Positions 30,176 through 39,643 of a stretch of 41,303 bases of DNA are shown here, piece after piece (position 1 is the stretch's first letter; each line of letters opens with the position of its first letter). The stretch covers positions 303,321 through 344,623 of the forward strand of contig BFEA01000589.1 in assembly GCA_003427395.1 (NCBI GenBank), given 5' to 3'. The notes under the pieces are model-generated. The model saw nothing but the letters and a program-made list of their open reading frames with translations. It ran no database searches and had not been told where the DNA came from. This stretch comes from Chara braunii (taxonomy: Eukaryota > Streptophyta > Charophyceae > Charales > Characeae). The position numbers were made by a program, and so were the translations under genes.

Positions 30176-32599
30176 CTACCTTTCTCTTGAACTTCCTCTT
30201 CCTTGGCTGAGGAGGTGGCGATGAAGGAGATCCCACGAAGGTACTGACAACCCCCTGCTGCCCTGCTTGAGGAGCTGCGGTACTAGCGACCTCCTGCTGC
30301 CCTGCTCGAGTGTCGCCCCTGGCACTGTCGTGGGCTGCTCCTCAATCTCCTCTCGTCCATACTCAGGTGTGCCTATCCTCTGGAGTCTGCCCTTGATGGC
30401 ACCCTCCTCCTCAATCCCCATCTCTCTCTCAAGAGACTCCTCTATCCTCTGCTCAGGTGAAAACAAACTCACCTCCTCCTGCATAGTATGCACCGCCTCA
30501 AGGAGCACGCCCATGGATCCCTCTGCCGAGCCTTGAGCCGGCTCACTGCTAGATGGTGGCAGCCCCTCCTCTACTGCCAAAGGTACGATCGGTCCTGCCG
30601 TCGCCACCGGCAGCGTCGCAAGCTCAGTAGGGGCTCTAAACTCGAACGCCTCTTTCTCCGCCTGTCTCTGGGCTCTCGCCTCCTCTGGCTCCAGGATAAC
30701 TCTCCCCATAGGCGGCTCCTGGCGAGGCTCTGTTGCGGATGGCTGTCTTGGCAATCCCTGTCCTGGCTGCCTCTGCTTTCCCTGCCGGCTGCTCTCTGGT
30801 CTGTCCACCTTTTCCTGGGTTTGCTGCCTCAGGCTCTCAATGATAGCTGCCTGGCTGGCCACCAAAGCCCTAAATTCTTGAATTTCCACCTCCATAGCCT
30901 CCAGACGTACTCCATGGCTGGCTTCCTTCATTTTCTTCCCCGCAAGATCGCCCTCTAATAACAAGTGCCGGTCAAAAGTGGTCTTGGCCAGGAACTTGAT
31001 TTTACGATCTAACCTTTCTTCTGCCTTCCTGGCCACCCCAAACCCGGCTATGACTGGCGATGAAAGTTCCTCTCCTCTCTGCTCCCAGAAGTCTCTCCAC
31101 ATTTCAGGAGTTTTCGGGGCCTTGGCTGGCGCGCTGGGCGGCTGACCCGGGAGTGCTCCTGCTGCCTCCGATCTCTGCCTCTCCTGCTGCTGCTCTGGGA
31201 GCTCTCCAGCTGCCTCCAACCTCTGCCTCTCCTGCCATATCTTATCTATCCGCCTGGTTCGTCTTGCCCTCTTTTCTTCGGCCGTCTCTCCAGCTGACAC
31301 CCTTTCCCTCGTGCGGAGGTCGACCCTCTTTGGGATTTCTGCTTCCATCTCCTTCTCAGGCTGGCATAACTCCTGGCGTGGCTCTGCAGGTGCTGGCTCC
31401 TCCAGGTCTGGGTGCTCCAGGGCATGAGCTGCTAGGTGCCTATCAATCAGGATCAAAGTTTCTCTCCTTACAACTGCCCTCTCTCTCCTCCTTTCTGCCC
31501 TCCCTTCTGGCGAAGGAGCCTTTTCTGACGAAGGTAAAGGGGTCTCCTCTCTCTGCAACCCCTCCTTTGCCTGCCGGGTGCTCCCTGGTGCACCCCCAAG
31601 TCTCAAACCCACTGCTTGCGTCTGTGGGGGTGTGTCTTCTCCAACCTCTATCACTTCCTTCCCTGCATGTCTCCCCTCATCGCCCAGCCCCCTCTCTCGC
31701 TGAGTACCCTGAACCTCTTCTTGTGGCACCTCCTCTCGTGGTACCTCCTTTGCCTGCTCTCCATGCCCCTCACCCTGAAGCAACGCCCTCCACCGAGAAA
31801 TATCTAAATGCATCTCCAATTCCCTCAAGGGCCCCTCTGACGCTGGTGGCTCCCCCTGTGTGTGTGCTGGCGACTTCCTCAATCCACCCTCAGTAAAACG
31901 ATGGAACTCCACTGGCCCCAACCCACACTCAGGGTATGCCCCTCGCTCCTCATCCTCTGGCTCCTGCTCTCTCCTGGCTAAGGCCTTCCGTCCTCCTCGA
32001 GATGGTCTCGCCTCCCTGGGCTTAGGGTCCCTCGGCCTCTGACTCCTCTGCCGCCTCTCGACTCTGGGCTGAGGGAGCTCTGGTCGTCGAAAGGCTCTCA
32101 AATGTGCCCTGCAGCTTTCCCAATCTCGTGCCATGTCCCTGATCTGCATAGCCAGTGGCCTTTCCGTCTTCCTGGTCCAGAGTGGTAGTGTCTGCATCCA
32201 ATCATCTCTCTGTATGCCTTGCTCTTGCATGAACCACTCAAACGCGGGGATGAAGCCCGACGCATTTCCAATCTTCAGGCGGATCGGCCTGCCATCAGGT
32301 CCCACAGGCGAGGGTCGCAACTCCTCCATCCTTATCTCCACCTCCTGCCTCGTCGTCGCCTCCCTACGAATCCTGGTAATGGGTTCTTCGAACCTACCTG
32401 CTCCCCTCAATCTCTCAATCGCCTGAGTGACTGTCCAGCCCATACGCCTCGCATGCTTCCAGAAACTGTCCAGGAATAGCTCGATGTCCCCATCATTGTA
32501 GACTGGAGTACTCTCTCGTTGGCGAGGCCCATGCCGCTCATATCCTCCTGAGGCGGCCGCGTCCCCTTCCCTCCTCTTGGCATGNCTGTCTTCGTAAAG
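30176..32599 (-). pseudogene. Second Gag-like protein (post-integrase ORF3) of element X
   Basis: The frame is open from 32599 (stop at 32600-32602) to 30176, about 807 codons. The first Met is at 32443, but coding-like sequence (STPVYNDGDIELFLDSFWKH) lies upstream of it, so that Met is probably internal. Residues 1-130 after the Met have TQAIERLRGAGRFEEPITRI, ELRPSPVGPDGRPIRLKIGN, ASGFIPAFEWFM, TLPLWTRKTERPLAMQIRDM and RDWESCRAHLRAF, a helical Gag/capsid-like pattern. A long Arg/Glu/Pro-rich disordered part follows, then a likely coiled coil (roughly 450-560, EAMEVEIQEFRALVASQAAI). Family assignment is by pattern only. The last residues are frameshifted relative to the CCHC end. Confidence 0.6.
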
Positions 32600-32749
32600 T
32601 CAGACCTGCACAACAGGCAAAGGAGACAACAGGCACACGTTGGGGTAAGCAAGCAGGTGATAATCAGAGCAAGCTCAGACCAGACCACACTTATGCAGCA
32701 TGCATCCTTCCTAACTTACACACCCTATTACTTCTTATTCTAGGGGCGG

Positions 32750-34267
32750 TCAGGTCATCTCTCTTACCTCTTCTCCCGGCACGAATTTCTTCAGTCGCGT
32801 TCCAAATACCCAATCCTTCCACTCAGTCTCATTTAACTCCTCGATCTGGTACGCTCCGAAGTCTCCAACCCGTGCAATTCGGTAGGGACCTAACCATCTC
32901 TTATCCAGCTTCCTAGACCACTGCTTCTCCAGCGATGTATCGTAGAGAAGCACGACATCTCCGACTGCCAAGGGTACTTTCCTCACTCGCGCAGACTGAT
33001 CCCATCGGGCCTTATCATCCATATGGCTTCTCGCCACCTGATCAGATGCCTCCTGGATCCTTTCTTCTATCGCCCTGACCTGCCGCGCCCGAATATCGAG
33101 CAACTCTTCAAATGACAGGTTGACTTCCAGATCCCGGCGCCTCCACGTCTTAAGAAAGCTTTCGATAGGGAAGGTGGCATGCCTTCCGTACCACAGCGTC
33201 GCAGGTGCGTACTTGGTGGATCTCTTTACTGTAATGTTCTCGACAAAGAAAGCCGCCCTTAGGTATCTTGGCCATTGATTAGGCNTACCTTCGNTCCATT
33301 TGGCCAGGAGGTTCGTAATNGTACTNTGTCCTCTCTCTACGGGAGCATTTGCCTGGGGGTGCGCGGTCGTGGTGTAGTTGGCTGCCACACCATATCTTGC
33401 TAACAGTTCTTGCACCTCCTGGCAGGTAAACTCTGATCCCCTTTCCATTACGAATTCCCTGGCGAAAGGATAACGGAGGTAGTACTCCTCGATGCAGCTC
33501 ACCAGGACTGACCCGGTCTTTGTGCGAATAGCACGCCCGTCTATGAACCCAGACAGGTTATCGCGCACATCGAAGATATAGTTATAGCCCTGATCCCCAA
33601 GTGGCATAAAAAGCAGATCGAGATGCACTACGGCCCCTACCTCTCGTTCTATCCTTGGATGCAGCGGCTCTCCCTGCCTTAAACGGGATCTCTCCTGGCA
33701 GGGTACGCAAGATCGACAGAACTTTCCGACCATGTCCATCATTCCATCCCAGTTGTACAACTCACTTATCTTGGCATACGTGGCTTGTACCCCTCGATGC
33801 CCTCCTGCAATGTCATCGTGTAGTGCTGCTACGACGTCGATCTGACGATTTCTACCGCAGACGACCCTCCTGGGATTCCCCACTTCCCTTCTCACGAAAA
33901 GGTGACTGTCTCGCACTAAGTAGCGTTGCAGCATCCTTTGAGCCCTATCGCTCGCATCTCTTAGCCGCATTTCACATGACAAAAGAAGCCCCAGCTCTAG
34001 GTAGATCCCATCGTACTCCTCTGCACGAAAAGCCTCGTTAATTTCCCCTTCTTCGAATTCGTCGTCCTTGCTCTCGGGTATTTTGTCCACATTCCCTGCC
34101 GGGTTCAACGAGTCCGACTGGTCTAGGCTTTCCTGCAATAACGTATTAACGAGGAGATACATTCCTCCCATCAGGTCCTCATGTCGTTCTACCTGGCCAG
34201 GTCCTTCCTCAATCGTCCTCATATCCTCCACCAGGCTATGCGAGCTGGCCAGCGCTAATTCCATCAT
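32750..34267 (-). pseudogene. Integrase of element X
   Basis: A 505-residue open frame contiguous with RT/RNase H (same frame, one stop between). It has an HHCC zinc domain (H150, H157, then CVPC at 187-190), a catalytic core with VHLDLLFMP (D217), FVMERGSEFTC (E275 where the second catalytic Asp is normally found, as in DNGxEF) and HPQANAPVERG (E311), with the usual 35-residue spacing between the last two. The C-terminal domain has DKRWLGPYRIARVGDFGAYQ, the GPY/F motif. The enzyme would insert element cDNA. The Asp-to-Glu change predicts loss of activity. Four ambiguous residues lie near the third acidic residue. Confidence 0.85.
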
Positions 34268-36007
34268 TCACTGAACATCCTTACCGCCGCTGGGATCCTC
34301 TTCTTCAAAGGGCTTAAGAACTAACTCATTCCTCCTTTCATACCCCTTCGGCGCTTGCCAAATAGGATAGCCTACACAGCTAGGCACTCGCGGCGACCAT
34401 TTGTTGATATGAAGACGAACATCTTCTTCCTGATCCAGAAATCCATCAACTGGGGGNGTATTCTCCTCCGCCTCCCCTTCCTGCTTATCCCAGTTGATCC
34501 GACTCAGCCCGTCCGCTCGGTTCTTACCACCAGGAATCCGTTCCAATTCGAAATTGAACATCCAGATGTACGTTAGCCATCTGGCAATCGTCGGATCCGA
34601 TGGAACGTAATTCCTTAGAGAGTAGGCCAGGGCGGTCGGATCCACTCTCAAAATAAACCTCCTGCCAAAGATATAATTCCGGAAGATTCGCAGACAATGG
34701 AGGACAGCAAGGGTCTCCCTCTTGAACTGAGGGTAGTTCCTCTCCGTCGTACAGAGAGTCCGACTCTCAAATCGCAAGGGTCTTTCCTTCCCTTCCATGC
34801 CTGCCTGAATTAGAACTCCTTCTAAGGCAGTCGGTCCCGCATCCGTCTCGACAATGAAGGGTCGGGTCTCTGTGGCGTCATAATCTGGCGCTCCTAACAC
34901 CAACCCTCCTTCTCGAAATTCCTCCTTCATTTTTGCTACCACCTCTTCTTGTTCCTTACCCCATACCCATTCCTGATCCTGACGGACTAACTTCCTCAGG
35001 TGTTCAGTCTTAGCGGCAAAGTTCTTGACGAAGGCCCTCCAAAATCCACACGTACCAAGGAAGCTCCTGACATAAGTTATTGAGTGGAACGGAACTGGCC
35101 ACTCAGTAATCTTGTTCGTCTTCTTCACATCCGGTCTTCGGCCCTCCTCATTGCAGACTATCTCCAAGATAGTCGCTTCCCTCATGCAGTGTCTGGATTT
35201 GGCCCCACTTGCCGTGAGGTTATGCTCTTCGAGCAGGCTCAGGACCTTTTCGAGGTCCTGAATGTGCTTCCAGACAAAGCGCCTTACCCCTGGTGAGACT
35301 TCGTCGCTCTCTTTCGTCGCCGGCCCCTTCACTGCCAAATCATCAATGTATGGCTGTGTGATATGGAGAATGACTGACTGCATGGCCCGAATCATGGCTC
35401 GTTGGACCATTGCTACTGCGTTGGTCCACCCTTGTGGGGCCACATTCATGTGGACTAATCCTCGCAGTGTGTGCATAGCTGTCACCGGCCTATCCGGCGG
35501 GTAGACTGGGAACTGATCGTATCCTAAGTAAAGGTCTATAAGCGAAATTATAGTCCTTCCAACACAGGATTATGACAACGCGTCTGCATTCGGCAGTCCT
35601 CCACGCACGGTCATAGCATTCAATCTCTGCAAATCTTGCACCCACCGCAGAGTCCCGTTAGGCTTAATAAAGCAGAACTACAGGGATGCATATGGTCCAC
35701 TTGAATAGTCGGTGATGTGAGTACGTATCTTGCCGTCGAGATAATCCACCACCTTCCTCTCCTCGTCAGGATTGGGATACCGCGCCCCTCTCATGTTCCA
35801 AGGCTCGTGTGGCACGGTGTGAATGCGGATCATAGGTATCTTATCTACATCCAGCCTGCCACGATGCTTCCTCTTCATTAATTCCACCATCAGCGTTCGC
35901 TCCTGAGGCAGCAGGAAATCAGACTCCCCTATGATCAACTCCTTCTCGTTCCCTTCGTTGATACGACATGGCCCTGCTAAAGCACTTTCCCTCATTTGTC
36001 GAATCAA
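34268..36007 (-). pseudogene. Reverse transcriptase and RNase H of element X
   Basis: 36007-35678 carries the RT N-terminus (MIRIHTVPHEPWN, YSSGPYAS). After a stop the same frame continues through KPNGTLRWVQDLQRLN and ISLIDLYLGYDQF (motif A), then the open frame 35485-34268 has NVAPQGWTNAVAMVQRAM (motif B) and QPYIDDLAVKGP (motif C, D48-D49). SFLGTCGFWRAFVKNFA marks the connection. RNase H has FIVETDAGPTALEGVL (D215), FKRETLAVLHCLRIF (E257), LRVDPTALAYSL (D282) and PGGKNRADGLSRI. The YIDD-VKGP variant is found in a Ty3 lineage I associate with fungal and charophyte elements. At least one stop interrupts the RT fingers/palm. Confidence 0.88.
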
Positions 36008-36078
36008 CCCTCGTTCCCTCTCGTAATATGCTTCCTCGTCCTCTGTAACAAGGACGGGTACCGGGCGTCATTTCTTAT

Positions 36079-37035
36079 CTACCGTCTTGTACCGCCTTTG
36101 GGAACCCTGCTTGAGCCGTCCCCTAAAAAAGGCCGACTCACAGATTGTGTTTGCGCTGATGCCGGGTTCCCTCCACTGCCTGAGAGCCGATATACCAGTT
36201 CCAACCTTCCTGCCTCAGGGCATTCCAGAACTTGTTCCCTCAAGGCCTGGATGGCATCCGGATCTACCATCTCATGCGCGTCCACCAGGTCCATGGCCTT
36301 CCCAACATCTGACAGGCTGAGGAAAAATGTTTCCACCCCCTCTCCTGCTTCGGGCTCTGCCCATAGCCTCCTGCGCTCCCCTTCCGACTCCTCGATTGTG
36401 AATGATCCTGGATTGGGCCGGTTCCTTATACTTCTTGGCCCGGTGTTCCTGCAAGTAATTATTTCACGCGGATCGCATAAGAGGAGGATCAACGTCCCGT
36501 CATGTTTGTTGAACATCACGGTCTCTGTCCTGCTTAGGAATGACCTCCCCAGGAAGATTCCATGGCCCACGTCTGGCATTATGAAGAAGCATGCCCTGAC
36601 CTTCACCTTTCCAACCTCGACGAGCACATTCGAGGCTGTCCCACAAAACATGGCCTTACAACTGGCTCCATGCAGAATACCGCAGTCAGAACGGTCTATA
36701 TCCATCCCGAATCTGATCGCGTCCGCCTCCCGAATAATGTTCATCTCTGCCCCGGTGTCCACCATTGCTGCGCACTTGGAACCCTTCACCATTAAATCCA
36801 CCGTACCACAGGCTACGCACTTCCAGTCCATCTTCATACCTGACTCTGCCCACTCTGCCTCCTTGGGCAGGATCGTACCCAGGTGGACATTGGGTACCAG
36901 GCGCCGTGATAACCTCCCCTTTAGTTCATCGAGCAGTCGCGGGGCTGACGCTAGGATTTCCTTCAGGGTCATGAGGTCATTATGCCCTTCCAGCAGCCGG
37001 TCAATCACCTTCTCTACGTCAAATTTTTCTTCCAA
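36079..37035 (-). pseudogene. Retropepsin-like protease region of element X
   Basis: A 318-residue open frame between Gag1 and RT. WKCVACGTVDLMVKGSKCAA leads to AAMVDTGAEMNIIREADAI, with an intact Asp-Thr-Gly (residues 93-95). About 60-70 residues later GHGIFLGRSFLSRTETVMF fits the second conserved retropepsin motif. It would process the polyprotein. It is in the same frame as the preceding Gag1 nucleocapsid piece but separated by stops, and in a different frame from RT. Confidence 0.8.
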
Positions 37036-37257
37036 CCGGACCGCGTATTTCTTCTTTTTGGGTGGTCCGTCCTGTATGACCGGTTCGGCCTCTCCCCTGA
37101 TCCCCTTTTTCCTTGCCCGCTGCTCCGCTCTCTGATCCTCTTCTCTGCGCAGCCTCTAGTCCTCTTCCTCTTCGTCATCATCGTCCTCTACTTCCACAGC
37201 CTCCTTCCTTCTCCCTGGTTCGTGTTCCCCCCTTGGAGGCTCTTGGCTGGTACTGGC

Positions 37258-38340
37258 CTAAGCTTGATTCCTCGTTCGCGCTGCTTGCGCCAGCCGGGCT
37301 TGCGGAGTGAGGGGTCTCCCCCTTATCCCTGGTTGAGGGCACGACCCCACCACATTTACTCTGGGTCGCCCAGGCGCTGACTCCGGGCCAGAGTCATAGA
37401 GGAATACTGTGGGGATGTTAGACCTCCATCCTTTCACTTCTTTACAGAGACCCACCAACTTCTGTTGGTACCTCCCCATCTTATCCAGCAAGTCTTTCAT
37501 CTTCTCAAATAAGAAGGACGGAGGCTCCGTTCTTTCCTCCTTCTCCTCGTCATCTGACTCGATGATCATGGCCTCTTTCGTCTCACTTCCTCCTCGTAGC
37601 CCTTGAGTCACTTCCTCATCACTTCCCACTTCTTCCACCCCAAACGGTGGTTCCTCCTTTTCCTGCCATAGCCTGAACATGGCAGGGGGCGGTGGTCCCG
37701 CTGCCGCTCTTCGTTGGGCTTCAACTCTCAGTCCTCCAAGCCTTCTGTCAATGGTCTCCCCAAATTGATCGTAGATATCCCCATCCTTAGTAGAGGAAAT
37801 CAGCCCGCTTCTCTCGTCTTCCCGCCTTATATTACAGAAGCTTATAGTGTGGCCTTGCTGGTCACAATGTTGACAGATGGCCGTCCTCCAATCAAAGCGG
37901 GGTCTTCCATACCCCTGACTTCCCTGATCCCCCTGGCCTTGATACCCCTTGCCTTGATAGCCCTGACCTTGGTACCCCTGGCCCTGACTCCCTTGGCCTT
38001 GGTACCCCTGGCCTTGACTCCCTTGGCCTTGACTCCCTTGGCCTTGGTACCCCTCGCCTTGGCTCCCTTGGCCTTGGTACCCCTGGCCTTGGCCATTCCA
38101 TTGCCTTCCTCTTCCGCCGCCGTTCCTGCCTCGCCCCTTTCCTCTACCCCTCCCTTCATTGCCTTGATTGCCCTGCCCCTGGTTCCCACCCCCTACAACA
38201 CTGCCCTGTGAACTGGGATCAGGTGACGGTGGCGGGGCCACAGGTTGGGCCTGGGCCGCGGGGTAGATGGGTGGTGGCATACTCGTTTGCGGTCCGGCTA
38301 CTGGCGTCGTACTTCCCCATGGCACAATTGCGTTGATCAC
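37258..38340 (-). pseudogene. gag: Gag1 nucleocapsid part with Gly-Gln repeats and CCHC knuckle, element X
   Basis: After a Pro-rich start, residues 50-80 are Gly/Arg-rich (RGRGKGRGRNGGGRGR), 82-145 are a GYQGQG/SQGQG repeat (37906-38097), and CQHCDQQGHTISFC at 156-169 (37834-37875) is a perfect CX2CX4HX4C knuckle. An acidic stretch and FLFEKMKDLLDKMGRYQQKL follow. The frame differs from the capsid piece, so an indel lies between them. This is the RNA-binding half of the first Gag. Confidence 0.8.
37906..38097 (-). repeat. Coding minisatellite, GYQGQG-type repeats in Gag1
   Basis: Short units of 9 and 15 bp (plus strand CCTTGGTACCCCTGG / CCTTGACTCCCTTGG) encode about 20 QG-containing steps (QGYQGQGSQG and similar). 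The tract is low-complexity and probably unstructured, next to an RGG-like segment and the zinc knuckle. Confidence 0.85.
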
Positions 38341-38507
38341 TGGCTAGGGCCACTGTCCATAGGAGGGCGCCCCACCTTGCGAGGGGCCCGTATTAGATGA
38401 TGGAGCCGCCACATTTAAAGGGGCTGCTGCTTGGGTTTAAGGTGCCTGCGCTTTTCCTGATCCCTGTCCGCCCTGCGCCAAATTACGCACTTTGCGCTGG
38501 ACCTTCG

Positions 38508-39323
38508 TCAGGTGCTGCGGCACCGGCTCTTCCTCTTCCAGAGCTCCTCCTGGCCAGCCTCCTCTATCACCGGCTCTTTTCCTTTTACTTTGACAGTCGT
38601 CACCACCCTTCTTTGCACCACTGGCTCTGTCGCATACCCTAGCTGTGCCAATACTTCTGTAACAATCCTTGTTACTCCCGAGGTCCCAGAAGAGGTCGCA
38701 TCTCTTTCCTTTCTCTTCTGCCTTTGTAGGCGTACCTGACGTTGTTTCACCTGGTCCAAGCACCCAACTTCTACCCCTCTGTCAATGGTGGCCCAGGTGA
38801 GCTTAGTGCTACCTCCTCCATGTCTTGTCAACTCGACAGCCTCTAATGCTGTGAGTAGCCCAAGGAAGATGGCGCACTGTGCTTCCTCCGAAATCCCATG
38901 GACCTTCCGCGCCCTCTTCTTAAATTCTTGAACAAAGGCCCCTATAGTCGTAAAATCCTCTTTGTTCATCGCTTCAAGGTCCGTGGTAGTCAACAACCCG
39001 TCTCCCTGGCGGTATTTCCTCTGCATCCCATCCTTGAACCTCTCCCAGCTACCTTGAGCCGCATCTATGACTTTCTTCACCTCCTGATGGTAGCTGTGGA
39101 GGACATACTGAAGGATGCGTTGAAACTTTACAACATCCGGNCGCCCGACCAAAGCTTGTTCCACCCGCTCTAGCCATTCTGAGACTCNCTCNCCACANAA
39201 ATGGAAAGTATCGACCTTTGGGATGTTGCTCGGGTTCCTTTCATGTCGGTCGATGGCCGCNATGAGGTCATCNAGTGTCAGNCCCTTCTTGGGAACAACT
39301 AATGCGCCGCCAGTCTCAGGCAT
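38508..39323 (-). pseudogene. gag: Gag1 capsid part of element X
   Basis: Starts MPETGGALVVPKK 300 bp inside the primer-binding site. Contains AAIDRHERNPSNIPKVDTFH, VSEWLERVEQALVG, RILQYVLHSYHQEVKKVIDA, SWERFKDGMQRKYRQGD and IGAFVQEFKKRARKV, a standard Ty3 Gag capsid pattern. A Lys/Arg-rich end follows. Several ambiguous residues fall in the first 80. The frame ends before the nucleocapsid piece, separated by a frameshift. Confidence 0.8.
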
Positions 39324-39622
39324 CTTGACAGCCTTCTCTTTTTAAGTTCCCTGGCAAAAGAAAACAAGTACATCCCCTTATTCAACATTATACCTTGATC
39401 GGTCTATTCTATTCGTCCTACCTATCCCTTAGTACTTACTTTACCCACCGTTAACACGATCGTCCCTCATACTTCCTCTACTTGGGTAGGTAAATTTTCT
39501 CACCTACATTTAGTCATTCATATATTCCTTCATTACCTTCTCATCACTCTTTTATGCCCTTTTCTTTTTCACTTCTCATACCCGGATGTCGTTCCACCAG
39601 GGACAACGGTAGGCTTTCCGTT
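39324..39622. other. Untranslated leader of element X
   Basis: Some 300 bp between the Gag1 start and the primer-binding site, pyrimidine-rich on the plus strand, with no ORF of note. A packaging signal would be expected here but none can be identified by eye. Confidence 0.5.
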
Positions 39623-39638
39623 ATCCCCGGCAACGGCG
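39623..39638 (-). promoter_or_regulatory. Primer-binding site matching tRNA-Asp
   Basis: The plus strand reads ATCCCCGGCAACGGCG, identical to my recollection of the 3' end of plant tRNA-Asp (GTC) without its CCA. On the element's strand it would pair with that tRNA to prime minus-strand DNA synthesis. The three bases that should pair with CCA read TTA instead (39639-39641), and two bases (CC) lie between them and the LTR edge at 39644. The position just inside the 5' LTR is as expected. Confidence 0.75.
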
Positions 39639-39643
39639 TTACC

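Noticed and set aside
31060-31896. 278-residue plus-strand ORF
   Set aside because: It is the antisense shadow of the second Gag-like ORF, whose minus-strand protein makes sense.
35996-37135. 379-residue plus-strand ORF
   Set aside because: Antisense shadow of the protease/RT region of element X, which carries recognisable motifs on the minus strand.
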